Shown piece by piece: positions 11,497 to 19,280 of a stretch of DNA of 64,000 nucleotides. Location of the stretch: positions 1 to 64,000 of the forward strand of contig NZ_ARQK01000045.1 of NCBI RefSeq assembly GCF_000385215.1, in the 5' to 3' direction. The notes under the pieces were generated by a model. The model searched no databases and had not been told where the DNA came from. It saw only the letters and a program-made list of their open reading frames with translations. Each line of letters opens with the position of its first letter. Within the stretch, counting starts at the first letter, position 1. A program made the position numbers and the translations under genes. This DNA comes from Thioalkalivibrio thiocyanoxidans ARh2 (GTDB taxonomy: Bacteria > Pseudomonadota > Gammaproteobacteria > Ectothiorhodospirales > Ectothiorhodospiraceae).

Positions 11497-12065
11497 TGGC
11501 CTCCAGAAGTTTGGGTGTAAGCCTCGAGCTCGGACAGCATCTTCTTCTCGGACTCGAGCTCGACTTGCATCTTTTGCGCCTGGAGCCGCTTGACCTGTTC
11601 ATCGCCGGTGAGCTTTTGGAATGCCGCCTGATAACTCCGATCGGCCTCCTCGGCCTTCGCTTCCAGCTTCGCCAGGTCGAATTCATGCCTGCGCAGCTTC
11701 TCGTTGTTTATCAAACACTCCGCATCCAGGAGGGCCTGCCGTCTTTTCAACTCAGCGAGGGGGTGTTCCTGCTTTTCCGCGTTCTGTTCGAGAACATCAT
11801 TGACCGCCTTGTCGATTCCTTCCCGGAGCGCCTTCACCCCCTCCTCGGACAGCTTGTGTTCGGTCGCCGTGATGGACTCCGCAAGACTGGAAAGATCGGC
11901 ACGTAAATCGTCGATCTCCGCGGCGACGCTGTTTTCAACATCAATCTTTTCCTCGGCGAGCGCGTGGATCGCTTTGTCGCCCAGGCCGCGCCGCAATCCA
12001 TCTGCCGTGATTTCATGGGTCTGGCGGATCAGGTCCACGCGGGAGAACAGAAATGGTCGTTTCAT
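11493..12065 (-). CDS. coiled-coil protein of unknown function
   Basis: The 190-residue protein is acidic and almost wholly helical (ENSVAAEIDDLRADLSSLAE, ELKRRQALLDAE, VKRLQAQKMQVELES). No catalytic motif is visible. Its ATG overlaps the stop of the 29-codon gene upstream (ATGA). It is the second coiled-coil protein of the operon; such proteins could be structural partners or scaffolds, but nothing in the sequence proves it. Confidence 0.75.
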   Translation of the reverse strand: MKRPFLFSRVDLIRQTHEITADGLRRGLGDKAIHALAEEKIDVENSVAAEIDDLRADLSSLAESITATEHKLSEEGVKALREGIDKAVNDVLEQNAEKQEHPLAELKRRQALLDAECLINNEKLRRHEFDLAKLEAKAEEADRSYQAAFQKLTGDEQVKRLQAQKMQVELESEKKMLSELEAYTQTSGGQ

Positions 12066-12151
12066 CGGGCCGCCTCCTGGTGACGGTTTCGCAGTGCGAT
12101 CGCATACGCGACGGCGAAGTCGATCTGTGCTTTCAGTTCGGGAATATTCAT
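12062..12151 (-). CDS. 29-residue microprotein
   Basis: This very short frame encodes MNIPELKAQIDFAVAYAIAL followed by nine residues rich in Arg. Its ATG overlaps the stop of the preceding gene by 4 bases (ATGA) and its TGA overlaps the ATG of the next gene in the same way, which strongly suggests it is translated. It could be an amphipathic helix (Ala/Ile/Leu face, basic end). Function unknown. Confidence 0.6.
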   Translation of the reverse strand: MNIPELKAQIDFAVAYAIALRNRHQEAAR

Positions 12152-12534
12152 GCGTTGCACCCCCGTTGCTTGAGCAGCTCCATCGCGACCCCGATCCCGC
12201 GCTTCAGATTCGAGACGCGCGGGTCGAGGATCGTCCAACGGCTGTCACCGGCGGCCTGGAGTGCTTTCAGGGAAAGGTTGAGGTTCAGCCCCTCGATCCA
12301 GGAGGCCAGGGCCTTGTCTCGGGTCGTGAGGCTGGGGTCGTGCGCGGCTTCGTTCAGCCGCTCGCTGAAGTATTTGACGATCTGGTCGTGCTGGCGGCGG
12401 TATTCGCTGAAGGATTTGATCGGTTCGATCTGCGGGGTCCTGCGCAGGTAGTACTTCTTGCCCGCTTCCTCGGAAGCGAACATCTCGGCAGTGTGCCGGT
12501 GAAGCATGCGCTCGGTCTGATTGGCGTGGTCCAT
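12148..12534 (-). CDS. satellite protein of unknown function
   Basis: The 128-residue product is not a family I recognise. It is helical and basic-amphipathic (MDHANQTERMLHRHTAEMFA, SFSEYRRQHDQIVKYFSERL). The ATG at 12534 follows AGAGGGGG; an in-frame ATG at 12558 has no site. It is the first gene of a sub-operon that begins after a 160-base gap holding a palindrome and iteron-like repeats, so it probably has its own promoter. Confidence 0.7.
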   Translation of the reverse strand: MDHANQTERMLHRHTAEMFASEEAGKKYYLRRTPQIEPIKSFSEYRRQHDQIVKYFSERLNEAAHDPSLTTRDKALASWIEGLNLNLSLKALQAAGDSRWTILDPRVSNLKRGIGVAMELLKQRGCNA

Positions 12535-12549
12535 AGAGCCCCCTCTATT

Positions 12550-12585
12550 GATAGTCATGGTCTATCAGATTGGCTGGTGTGTCAA
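12550..12585 (-). promoter_or_regulatory. palindromic operator and -35 element
   Basis: GATAG-TCATGGT-CTATC at 12550-12566 is an inverted repeat just upstream of the 128-residue gene. A consensus TTGACA lies on the minus strand at 12585-12580; a matching -10 at standard spacing is poor, so activation or a repressor-controlled promoter is possible. Confidence 0.4.
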
Positions 12586-12607
12586 GATTCAGACCATTGA
12601 TTCTGCT

Positions 12608-12730
12608 GGATTTTTGGTCCGGTTAAGGGTCCGGTTTAGGTCCGGTTAGGGTCCGCTTGTCCGGTTAAGGGAGTCCGGTCCGGTCCGGTTTCCTTTAGGA
12701 ACCGGACGGACCGGACTTCCGGACCCTCGG
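12608..12730. other. iteron-like repeats, candidate replication origin
   Basis: The motif GTCCGGTTAAGGG and close variants (GTCCGGTTTAGG, GTCCGGTTAGGG) occur four times in direct orientation between 12617 and 12671. A GTCCG cluster and a palindrome of AACCGGAC/GTCCGGTT follow across the helicase stop codon (12695). An AT-richer stretch (12560-12617) adjoins. Iterons next to a replicative helicase gene are the usual arrangement of satellite and plasmid origins; function is inferred. Confidence 0.5.
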
Positions 12731-13780
12731 ATAGGCAAACCCGTGGTCAATGAATACCAGGTCGGAATCGAGGCAGGCCCGGCGAACATCGGACCATCGT
12801 TGCTTCGGCATACCAGCGTCCCGGCATTGCTGTTGCCACTCGGATACCTCAACCCGTGCGGTGTCTGGATCGAAGCCCCCGCGCTCAAGGGTCGCCCGCC
12901 TGGACTCATACAGACGGGCCAGCTCGTCCAACGCCAGCTGCTTCCATTTGCCCTGGCGGCCTGAAGGTTTGGCGGGCGGCTCATACGTCGTGGATACCAA
13001 GGCCGCAGACGTGACCTCGCGCCCGTCGTGGTGCTCGATACCCAGGGGCACGCTGCGCAGCTCGAACGCCAGGGGCTGGGGAAAGGGTGCGTCCTTCATC
13101 TTGGAGGCCTCCACGCGAACCGTGCCGGCTTCGTCCTTGTCCGCTCTGTACTCGGCGTCCAGGGCACCCCGCAGGGCGGTAGCCCCTCGGGCACGCCCTT
13201 TGTCCGCGTGGCCGCTGTGGTGGACGAGGAGAACCGTGCAGGAGTACCGCGTGCGTATGCGATCGGCCGCCTGGACGAATACGCCCATGTCGCTGGTGCT
13301 GTTCTCGTCGCCGGGTCCAAAGTTGCGGGCCACGGTGTCGATCACGACCAGGGCGGGCGGCCCGTCAGTCGGCACCGCGTCGACCGCTGCCACGACCGCC
13401 TGCGCGGAATCGGGATCGCACAGGGCTGCGGCCGCGCTGGAGACGTAGAGCGGCGCGTCTGCGGTGCTGTGGCCCGTGTGGGTCTCCCATGCCACGAAAC
13501 GGCGCTTCAGGCCGTTGTGGCCCTCGCCAGCGACGTAGATCACCGGGCCCTGCGTGGTGGGATTGCCGTGAAAGTCCGCACCGGTGGCGATACAGCAGGC
13601 CAGGTCGACCGCGAGAAACGATTTCCCGCAGCCGGGGTCGCCGAATACCAGGGCCAGGGACTCGGCTTCCAGGTAGTCGCGCACCAGGAACCGGGGTGGC
13701 CTGAATTCGAGTTCCGACACGTGCAACAGCTTGAACCGCGGCTCCGTCCGCTCGACAGGAATCACCACGGTTTCAGGCAT
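12695..13780 (-). CDS. RepA-like AAA ATPase/replicative helicase
   Basis: The 361-residue protein is of the AAA_25/RepA class, RecA-fold hexameric helicases such as RSF1010 RepA. Walker A is GDPGCGKSF near residue 45, Walker B ALVVIDTVARN, followed by DENSTSDM and VLLVHHSGH sensor segments; the C-terminus (residues about 260-361) has a winged-helix-like part (SEWQQQCRDAGMPKQRWSDV). ATG 13780 has a GGAGGTG site. It overlaps the gene before it by 8 bases. In satellites such proteins drive autonomous replication after helper infection. Confidence 0.85.
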   Translation of the reverse strand: MPETVVIPVERTEPRFKLLHVSELEFRPPRFLVRDYLEAESLALVFGDPGCGKSFLAVDLACCIATGADFHGNPTTQGPVIYVAGEGHNGLKRRFVAWETHTGHSTADAPLYVSSAAAALCDPDSAQAVVAAVDAVPTDGPPALVVIDTVARNFGPGDENSTSDMGVFVQAADRIRTRYSCTVLLVHHSGHADKGRARGATALRGALDAEYRADKDEAGTVRVEASKMKDAPFPQPLAFELRSVPLGIEHHDGREVTSAALVSTTYEPPAKPSGRQGKWKQLALDELARLYESRRATLERGGFDPDTARVEVSEWQQQCRDAGMPKQRWSDVRRACLDSDLVFIDHGFAYPRVRKSGPSGS

Positions 13781-14102
13781 GGCGCACCTCCGGCACGAAC
13801 AGGGTTCCGGATTCGTCCAGCACGCGCTCGACACCATCCCGCAACAGGGCGGCGATCAGCCCGCGCACCTGCGCGCCTTCGGCTGGTCCCGTGCGAACCA
13901 CAAGCACTGGATCATGGCCTCGGCACGCGCGCCAATCCAACGCGGCGGGATCTTCCTCGGGTGGGGCGACCAGGACTACGTGGCTCGGTCGCTGACGGGC
14001 CCATTTCCACGCATGGGGGCCTGTGGCGACCCAAACGGTGCGCGGCGGACGGCTCAGGGCTTCGGCGTAGCGCTTGGCATACGGAGGCGCTTTCCGGGTC
14101 AT
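13773..14102 (-). CDS. satellite protein of unknown function
   Basis: The 109-residue product contains a beta-alpha pattern (RTVWVATGPHAWKWAR, HVVLVAPPEEDPAALDWRAC, HDPVLVVRTGP) and a C-terminal helix. It resembles small Toprim- or Rossmann-like folds but lacks motifs that would settle it. It overlaps its neighbours by 4 bases upstream and 8 downstream, directly before the helicase, so a replication role is possible. Confidence 0.65.
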   Translation of the reverse strand: MTRKAPPYAKRYAEALSRPPRTVWVATGPHAWKWARQRPSHVVLVAPPEEDPAALDWRACRGHDPVLVVRTGPAEGAQVRGLIAALLRDGVERVLDESGTLFVPEVRHA

Positions 14103-14329
14103 GGGCGCGCCTCCGTTGCCAGTGCAGCCTTTAGGGCTTGCAGGAATCGCAGGATGGCCCGCTTGCGCTCAGGCCCCTTGGGATGGAAGCCGATGATGTG
14201 GGCGCGGACCCAGGCGGTGCGAAAAGCGTCTTCGGTGCTATACTCGAAATCGAGCACTTGACCGTGTTGCTCGCCCCCCGCGCCCCGAGCCGTCCCACCG
14301 GCCGGGGCGCTTCCTTTTGCGGCATTCAT
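14099..14329 (-). CDS. small satellite protein of unknown function
   Basis: The 76 residues start with a Gly/Ala-rich stretch and continue into a helical, basic part (TEDAFRTAWVRAHIIGFHPKGPERKRAIL). No family recognised. The ATG overlaps the alpA stop by 4 bases and its stop overlaps the next gene by 4, consistent with operon translation. Confidence 0.6.
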   Translation of the reverse strand: MNAAKGSAPAGGTARGAGGEQHGQVLDFEYSTEDAFRTAWVRAHIIGFHPKGPERKRAILRFLQALKAALATEARP

Positions 14330-14526
14330 TCCGTACCCCCTGCGCGGCGCGCTTCCCAGGCCTGCAGGTCTTCGAGTCGCCAGCGCGTACAGCGCGGCCC
14401 CAGCCGGACCGGCTCGGGGAAGTCGCTGGACTTCAGCCAGTACCAGGGAGTTTTCGGGTGGACGCCATACCTGCGGGCAATGTCGCGCTCGGACAGGTAG
14501 ACGGGATCTTGTACGTTGTCGGGCAT
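14326..14526 (-). CDS. AlpA-family regulator/excisionase
   Basis: The 66-residue protein is a typical AlpA: LSERDIARRYGVHPKTPWYW helix-turn-helix, then FPEPVRLGPRCTRWRLEDLQAWEA. AlpA proteins act as excisionases or as activators of integrase and replication genes in P4-like elements and in phage-inducible islands, where they are the master switch. It follows a non-coding 79-base gap, so it likely has its own promoter. Confidence 0.9.
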   Translation of the reverse strand: MPDNVQDPVYLSERDIARRYGVHPKTPWYWLKSSDFPEPVRLGPRCTRWRLEDLQAWEARRAGGTE

Positions 14527-14605
14527 CTCTGTCTCCGTCGTCTTGGGTGGTGACGGGTACAGATTGGCGAGTGGGGGAGGGGCGCTCTATGCGGTATTAG
14601 GGCCC

Positions 14606-15121
14606 CTATTTCTGCATACGCTTCGCGATCCTGGCGGCCTTTTCTTCCGACTCCGTCAGCCAATCAATCGGCCGGGGCTCGGGGCCTTCTGGTTTGCCCG
14701 ATGCGATGATCGCGGCCGCGTCGGTCTTGTGCTTGTTGTGTGCCCGTACCCAGGTCGATGGATCGACCTCTACTTGGTTGTTGCGGTATTCATCATCGCT
14801 CAATGCTTCGGCGGCCTTGATCTGTGGCAGACCTGTCAGCCGCATTAGGAGCTCAAGGTCGATGGCGCGCTCGAGGTCCGGCGCGTCTTTCTTGCGGCCC
14901 CGCGCATGATGGCAACCGAACAGCTTGGCGGTGCTTTCGCGCTGCGTTTCGCGCATCTCGTCGAGCCCCCCGGCAATGAATTCCGCCAGCGGCGGGGGCA
15001 GGGCGCGGCCTTCCCGCAGTAGCCGGGCCGCGTGATACAGCAGCGCTTCCCAGCCCTTCCCGGTGGCCTTCACGCGCTCGACTGCCGCTTCCCAATTGTC
15101 GGTCGGTCGTGTTCCGGTCAT
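14606..15121 (-). CDS. satellite protein of unknown function, coupled to integrase
   Basis: The ATG at 15121 overlaps the integrase stop (ATGA) and gives 172 residues. The protein is helical with a Trp/Ala-rich N-terminus (NWEAAVERVKATGKGWEALLYHAARLLRE in part) and a C-terminus (LTGLPQIKAAEALSDDEYRN, PSTWVRAHNKHK) reminiscent of proteins that accompany integrases in ICEs and prophages. No defined domain. Confidence 0.7.
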   Translation of the reverse strand: MTGTRPTDNWEAAVERVKATGKGWEALLYHAARLLREGRALPPPLAEFIAGGLDEMRETQRESTAKLFGCHHARGRKKDAPDLERAIDLELLMRLTGLPQIKAAEALSDDEYRNNQVEVDPSTWVRAHNKHKTDAAAIIASGKPEGPEPRPIDWLTESEEKAARIAKRMQK

Positions 15122-16314
15122 TTGTCTGGCCTCGCTACGTAGGCGGCCCATTCGGCCATCAGCGCGCGGCGCTTCTCGAGCAGGTCGCCTCGGCGGTAGG
15201 CGCGTTCGACGGCATTGGGGATGGTGTGTGCCAGCGCCATCTCAGCCACCTCGTGAGGGTAGGCGGTGGTCTCGGAAACCCAGTCCCTGAACGTGCTGCG
15301 GAATCCGTGAACGGTCACGTCAGCACCCATGCGCTTGAGAACAGCCGACAGAGAGGCATCGCTGAGTTCGCCGCCGCGAGGGGCTGCGAACACGTAGGGG
15401 GACTCAGTGCGGGGCAGGGCGTCCAGGAGCGCCAGGGCATCATCCGGCAGTGGGACTACATGGTCGCGCTGTGCCTTCATGCGGGCCCCTGGAATGTTCC
15501 AGGTCCGGGCCTCCAGGTCGATTTCGTTCCAAGTCGCGCCGCGCACCTCACCGGATCGGCAGGCCGTCAGGATCAGGAACTCGAGCGCGCGGCCCGCGAT
15601 CCCTTCGCGCTGCCGTAGCTGCGCCATAAACTCCGGCAGGTCACGCCAGGGCATGGCCTTGTGATGCGTCACCTTCTTGAGCTTGGACGGGGCCGGCAAT
15701 ATCGCGTCCAGGTTGCCGCGCCAGCGGGCCGGGTTCTCGCCTTGCCGGAAGCCGCTCACGGTGGCGTAGTCGAGCACCTTCTCAATACGCCCACGCACTC
15801 GGGAAGCCGTCTCCGTGCGCGTGCGCCAGATCGGCTCAAGAACCTGCAGGATGTGAGCGAGCTCAATGGCCTGGACGGGGAGTTGCCCCATCACCGGAGA
15901 CGCATAGGTCTCAAGGCTCGAACGCCATTGCTTGGCGTGCTTGGGGTTTCGGAATTCCGACAGCTTGCCGGCCAGGTAGCGGTCGGTTGCATCATCGAAG
16001 GTCAGCGCGCTGGCCGTAGCGGCTGCCAGCGCGTTCCGTGCGGCCTCGCGTTCCGCCAGCGGGTCAATGCCGTCCCGGATCTTCATACGGGTATCAGCCG
16101 CGGCCTCGCGTGCCTTGGCCAGCGTTACTTCGGGATAGGGACCTATGCCTATCTCCCGGACGCGCCCGCCGATCGTCGCGCGCAGAAGCCAGTACTTGTG
16201 CCCGCTGTCGTAGACGCGGATGCGCAGGCCCGCCACGCCCCCAACGGTGTACTCTCCCGGCTGCTCAAGGCGTTTGACCGCCAGCGCCCCCATTTCCTCC
16301 GCCTTACGAGGCAT
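15118..16314 (-). CDS. P4-type tyrosine integrase
   Basis: The 398-residue recombinase inserts and excises the element at tRNA-Ser. It has the N-terminal arm-binding DUF4102 domain (LRIRVYDSGHKYWLLR), the SAM-like core-binding domain, and the catalytic domain with Arg in TACRSGEVRGATW, HGFRSTFRDW (HxxR) and the tyrosine in LAHTIPNAVERAYRR. The gene starts 140 bases inside attR and is transcribed away from it, so the rest of the element is downstream of int. Confidence 0.96.
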   Translation of the reverse strand: MPRKAEEMGALAVKRLEQPGEYTVGGVAGLRIRVYDSGHKYWLLRATIGGRVREIGIGPYPEVTLAKAREAAADTRMKIRDGIDPLAEREAARNALAAATASALTFDDATDRYLAGKLSEFRNPKHAKQWRSSLETYASPVMGQLPVQAIELAHILQVLEPIWRTRTETASRVRGRIEKVLDYATVSGFRQGENPARWRGNLDAILPAPSKLKKVTHHKAMPWRDLPEFMAQLRQREGIAGRALEFLILTACRSGEVRGATWNEIDLEARTWNIPGARMKAQRDHVVPLPDDALALLDALPRTESPYVFAAPRGGELSDASLSAVLKRMGADVTVHGFRSTFRDWVSETTAYPHEVAEMALAHTIPNAVERAYRRGDLLEKRRALMAEWAAYVARPDK

Positions 16315-16339
16315 TCCCTTTACCTATCCCCAAATAGAG

Positions 16340-16380
16340 CTTGTAACTATAGCCTACGCTGCGCTACTATCGACTACAAG
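16340..16380 (-). promoter_or_regulatory. dyad upstream of integrase
   Basis: CTTGTAACTATAG (16340-16352) and the near-complement CTATCGACTACAAG (16367-16380) form an imperfect dyad between the integrase start and attR. It could be an operator or an integrase/excisionase arm site. Confidence 0.4.
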
Positions 16381-16454
16381 GGAAAAGCAGAAAGGCCGAA
16401 CTATTAGGGGCTTACGGCGTAGATATGGGTAGTGTCCGGTCGAGCATCGGCAGA

Positions 16455-16746
16455 CTCACTCTCCGCCAGATCCAGCAAAGGGGCCCGAGTGGCCCCTTTC
16501 GCATGTCTGGCCCCCGAGGTATCGGGATTCGCACCCGAGATATGGAAAATGATGGTTCGACGGGTGACGCGCAGCGGCACCCGAACGTCGCCGCAGGTGA
16601 CGGCCCGAAGGGCGAGGCGCAAAGCGCCGAGTAATCCTCACTCTCCGCCAGATCCAGCAAAGGGGCCCGAGTGGCCCCTTTCGCATGTCTGGCCCCCCGA
16701 GGATTCGGGATTCGAACCCGAGATACAGAAAATGATGGTTCGACGG
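16455..16746. repeat. attR and a tandem duplicate of the tRNA-Ser end
   Basis: A unit of about 110 bases starts with CTCACTCTCCGCCA at 16455 and recurs at 16637-16746 with few changes. Each copy continues with an AAGGGGCC/GGCCCCTT hairpin and T-tract, probably the native tRNA-Ser terminator, and a GGGATTCGAACCC T-arm-like motif. The 73 bases between hold nothing recognised. Two tandem att ends suggest a second integration event at the same site that was later lost. Bases 16747-16821 have no gene. Confidence 0.75.
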
Positions 16747-16821
16747 GCGGTGCGCTGCAACGCCTTGGCCGGAGGCCGGCGGACCAGGGGGCGCTTGCGC
16801 GTCGGGGCCCGGGCAGCCCAG

Positions 16822-17418
16822 TCAGCCCCTTGTTGCTGGGGGTGGTACGGCAACACCGGCCGCGCGCAGCCAGTGGCACAGGCGGATCAGCGGCAGGCCC
16901 ACCAATGCAGTGGGGTCCGAGCCCTCCATGCGCTCGAACAGGCTCACCCCTAGCCCTTCGGACTTGAAACTGCCGGCGCAGTCCACCGGATCGTCCAGTG
17001 CGACATAGGCCCGGATCTCCGTGTCCGACAGCTGGCGGAAGGTGACGATGTATTCAACATCCTCCACCCGCGCCTGACCGCTGGCGGCATCCAGCAGACA
17101 CAAGCCGGTGTGAAAGGTGACGGTGCCGCCGGACAGCGAGGCCAGCTGTTCGCGGGCGCGCTCGGGATTGCCCGGCTTGCCGAGGATGTGGCCCTGATGG
17201 CTGGCGCTCTGGTCGGAACCAATGATCAATGCGCCCGGGTGGGTCCCAGCGACTGCTCGGGCCTTGGCCTCGGCGAGGCGCTGCACGAGGGCCGCCGCGT
17301 CTTCGTCCGGGAGCCGCGTCTCGTCGACCTGCGGGGCGGCCGTCGCGAACGGCAGATGCAGGCGCTGCAACAGCTGGGCGCGATAGGGCGAGGTCGAGGC
17401 GAGGACGATTTCACGCAT
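16822..17418 (-). CDS. Maf-family nucleotide pyrophosphatase (YceF type)
   Basis: The 198-residue protein has the Maf hallmarks: STSPYRAQLLQRL (S-R-R site), VDETRLPDEDA, ALIIGSDQSASHQG with catalytic Asp, KPGNPERAREQL and CAGSFKSEGLG. YceF-type Maf proteins hydrolyse 7-methyl-GTP, and yceF sits beside yceD-rpmF-plsX in gammaproteobacteria, as here in a divergent arrangement. It starts 5 bases after pycB, so the three leftward genes are likely one operon. Confidence 0.93.
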   Translation of the reverse strand: MREIVLASTSPYRAQLLQRLHLPFATAAPQVDETRLPDEDAAALVQRLAEAKARAVAGTHPGALIIGSDQSASHQGHILGKPGNPERAREQLASLSGGTVTFHTGLCLLDAASGQARVEDVEYIVTFRQLSDTEIRAYVALDDPVDCAGSFKSEGLGVSLFERMEGSDPTALVGLPLIRLCHWLRAAGVAVPPPATRG

Positions 17419-17423
17419 GGGGC

Positions 17424-19256
17424 TTACGCATCCGGGCTGTCGATCTCGATCAGGGCATCGTCCGGGTTGGCGGCCGCACCCTTGGCCACGTTTACCGCGC
17501 GCACGGTGCCGGCGATGGGCGCGGCGATCTCGGACTCCATCTTCATCGCCTCGAGCACCAGCACCGGCTGGCCGGCCTCCACGGTGTCGCCCTCGGCCAC
17601 CAGGACGTCGATGATCGTGCCCGGCATGGACGTGGTGACATCCCCCGGGCGGGTGGCGCGGCGGGATTTCTTGCCCGTGCGCGGCGACTCGGCGCCACCG
17701 CTACCGCCGCCGGCGGTGTCGATGGTGTCGAGCGTCTCGATCAGGACCTCTTCCGGCATGCCGTCGATGGTGACGTACATCGGCCGCGTGTCCTCGCGGT
17801 GGTGCCCGCTGCCGTTGACGCGGATGTGGTACGACTCTCCGTGGAAGGTGACGTTGAACTCCACTGGTGCCGGGCAGCCGGCCTGGGTGTTCTCCGGCAG
17901 GTGTAACGGTTCTGGTTCGAGCGTGCCGTCACGTCGTTGTTCGAGGAAGGACCGGCCGACCTCGGGGAACAGCGCGAAGGTCAGTACGTCCTCCGGCCCC
18001 TGGGCCAAATCGCCGATGTCGCGGGTCAGATGGTCCATCTCCGGCTTTAGCAGGTCCGCCGGGCGCACGTCGATGGCCTCGGCGTTGCCGATCGCCTTGC
18101 GCTGGATCACGCGGTTGATCGGCCCCGGCGCGCGGCCGTAGTGCCCGGTCAGGTACTGCTTCACCTCGTTGGTGATGGTCTTGTAGCGCTCCCCGGCGAG
18201 GACGTTCATCACCGCCTGGGTGCCGACGATCTGCGAGGTCGGCGTGACCAGGGGCGGGTAGCCGAGGTCCTCGCGTACGCGCGGGATCTCCTCCAGCACG
18301 GCATCAAAGCGATCCAGCGCGTTCTGGTCGCGCAGTTGATTGGCGAGGTTGGAGATCATCCCGCCCGGGACCTGGTTCACCTGCACCCGGGTGTCGACGC
18401 CGGTGTATTCGCTCTCGAAGCGCTGGTACTTCTTGCGCACCTCGTGGAAATACAGGCCGATCTTCTGCAGGGCCACGAGGTCCAGGCCGGTGTCGTGCCC
18501 GGTGCCGGACAACGCCGCAACCAGGCTCTCCGTGGGGGGGTGGCTCGTCCCCCCGGCGAAGGCGGAGATCGCGGTCTCGATGTGGCGGCAGCCCGCCTCG
18601 ATCGCCTGCCAGTGGCACAGCTCGGATAGACCCGAGGTCGCATGGGCATGCAGGTGGATCGGGACATCCAGTGCGTCGACCAGCTCGGTTACCAGTTCGC
18701 GGGTGGCCGTCGGGGTCAGCAGCCCGGCCATGTCCTTGATCGCGATGCTCTGTGCCCCCATGTCCACCAGCTCGCGGGCGAGGGTGACGAATTGGGTGGC
18801 GGAGTGTACCGGTCCGGTGGTGTAGCACAGCGTGCCCTGGGCATGGCCGCCGGCCTGGCGGGTGGCCTCGATCGCGGTGCGCAGGTTCCGAGCATCGTTC
18901 ATCGCGTCGAAGATGCGGATGATGTCGATGCCACCGGCCACGGACCGCTCGACGAAGGCGCGCACGACGTCATCGGCATAGTGGCGGTAGCCGAGCAGGT
19001 TCTGCCCGCGCAGCAGCATCTGCAGCGGGGTGTTGGGCAGCGCGGCCTTGAGCTGGTGCAGACGCTCCCACGGGTCTTCCTTCAGGAAGCGCACGCAGGC
19101 GTCGAACGTGGCCCCGCCCCAGGCCTCGAGGGAGTGAAAGCCGATCGCGTCCATCTGCTCGCAGATCGGCAGCATGTCCTCGGTGCGCATGCGCGTGGCG
19201 ATCAGGCTCTGGTGGCCGTCGCGCAGGGTGACATCCGTAATGTGAACTCGATCCAT
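17424..19256 (-). CDS. pyruvate carboxylase subunit B (OadA-like)
   Basis: The 610-residue carboxyltransferase plus biotin carrier has the HMGL-like N-terminus (VTLRDGHQSLIATRMRTED), metal ligands in HLHAHATSG and a biotinyl domain with EAMKMES (the modified Lys) near residue 570. It makes oxaloacetate from pyruvate with the PycA partner encoded just upstream. The same fold occurs in sodium-pumping oxaloacetate decarboxylase, but no oadB or oadG is nearby and a biotin carboxylase is, which favours pyruvate carboxylase. Confidence 0.88.
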   Translation of the reverse strand: MDRVHITDVTLRDGHQSLIATRMRTEDMLPICEQMDAIGFHSLEAWGGATFDACVRFLKEDPWERLHQLKAALPNTPLQMLLRGQNLLGYRHYADDVVRAFVERSVAGGIDIIRIFDAMNDARNLRTAIEATRQAGGHAQGTLCYTTGPVHSATQFVTLARELVDMGAQSIAIKDMAGLLTPTATRELVTELVDALDVPIHLHAHATSGLSELCHWQAIEAGCRHIETAISAFAGGTSHPPTESLVAALSGTGHDTGLDLVALQKIGLYFHEVRKKYQRFESEYTGVDTRVQVNQVPGGMISNLANQLRDQNALDRFDAVLEEIPRVREDLGYPPLVTPTSQIVGTQAVMNVLAGERYKTITNEVKQYLTGHYGRAPGPINRVIQRKAIGNAEAIDVRPADLLKPEMDHLTRDIGDLAQGPEDVLTFALFPEVGRSFLEQRRDGTLEPEPLHLPENTQAGCPAPVEFNVTFHGESYHIRVNGSGHHREDTRPMYVTIDGMPEEVLIETLDTIDTAGGGSGGAESPRTGKKSRRATRPGDVTTSMPGTIIDVLVAEGDTVEAGQPVLVLEAMKMESEIAAPIAGTVRAVNVAKGAAANPDDALIEIDSPDA

Positions 19257-19280
19257 GGTCAGTCCATTCGTCGGGCGGGG

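Larger units (their letters stand above)
6564..16468. mobile_element. phage satellite-like element integrated in tRNA-Ser
   Basis: The 9.9-kb segment is bounded by CTCACTCTCCGCCA in the tRNA-Ser 3' end and again at 16455-16468, next to a P4-type integrase. From 16314 down to 7009 nearly all genes point left and overlap by a few bases. The content is integrase, AlpA, RepA-like helicase, iteron-like repeats, Mor-like activator, small-terminase-like protein and tape measure protein, plus unknowns. Size and gene set resemble phage-inducible chromosomal islands. No capsid, portal, large terminase or lysis genes are present. The alternative is a prophage with a clean internal deletion. Confidence 0.85.

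Noticed and set aside
6564-16468. Ordinary intact prophage
   Set aside because: No capsid, portal, large terminase, baseplate, tail tube or lysis gene can be seen in 9.9 kb, and the genes are contiguous without gaps that would suggest decay.
16404-16879. Minus-strand frames across the attR duplication
   Set aside because: They read through tRNA-end repeats and terminators and lack ribosome sites or a recognisable domain.
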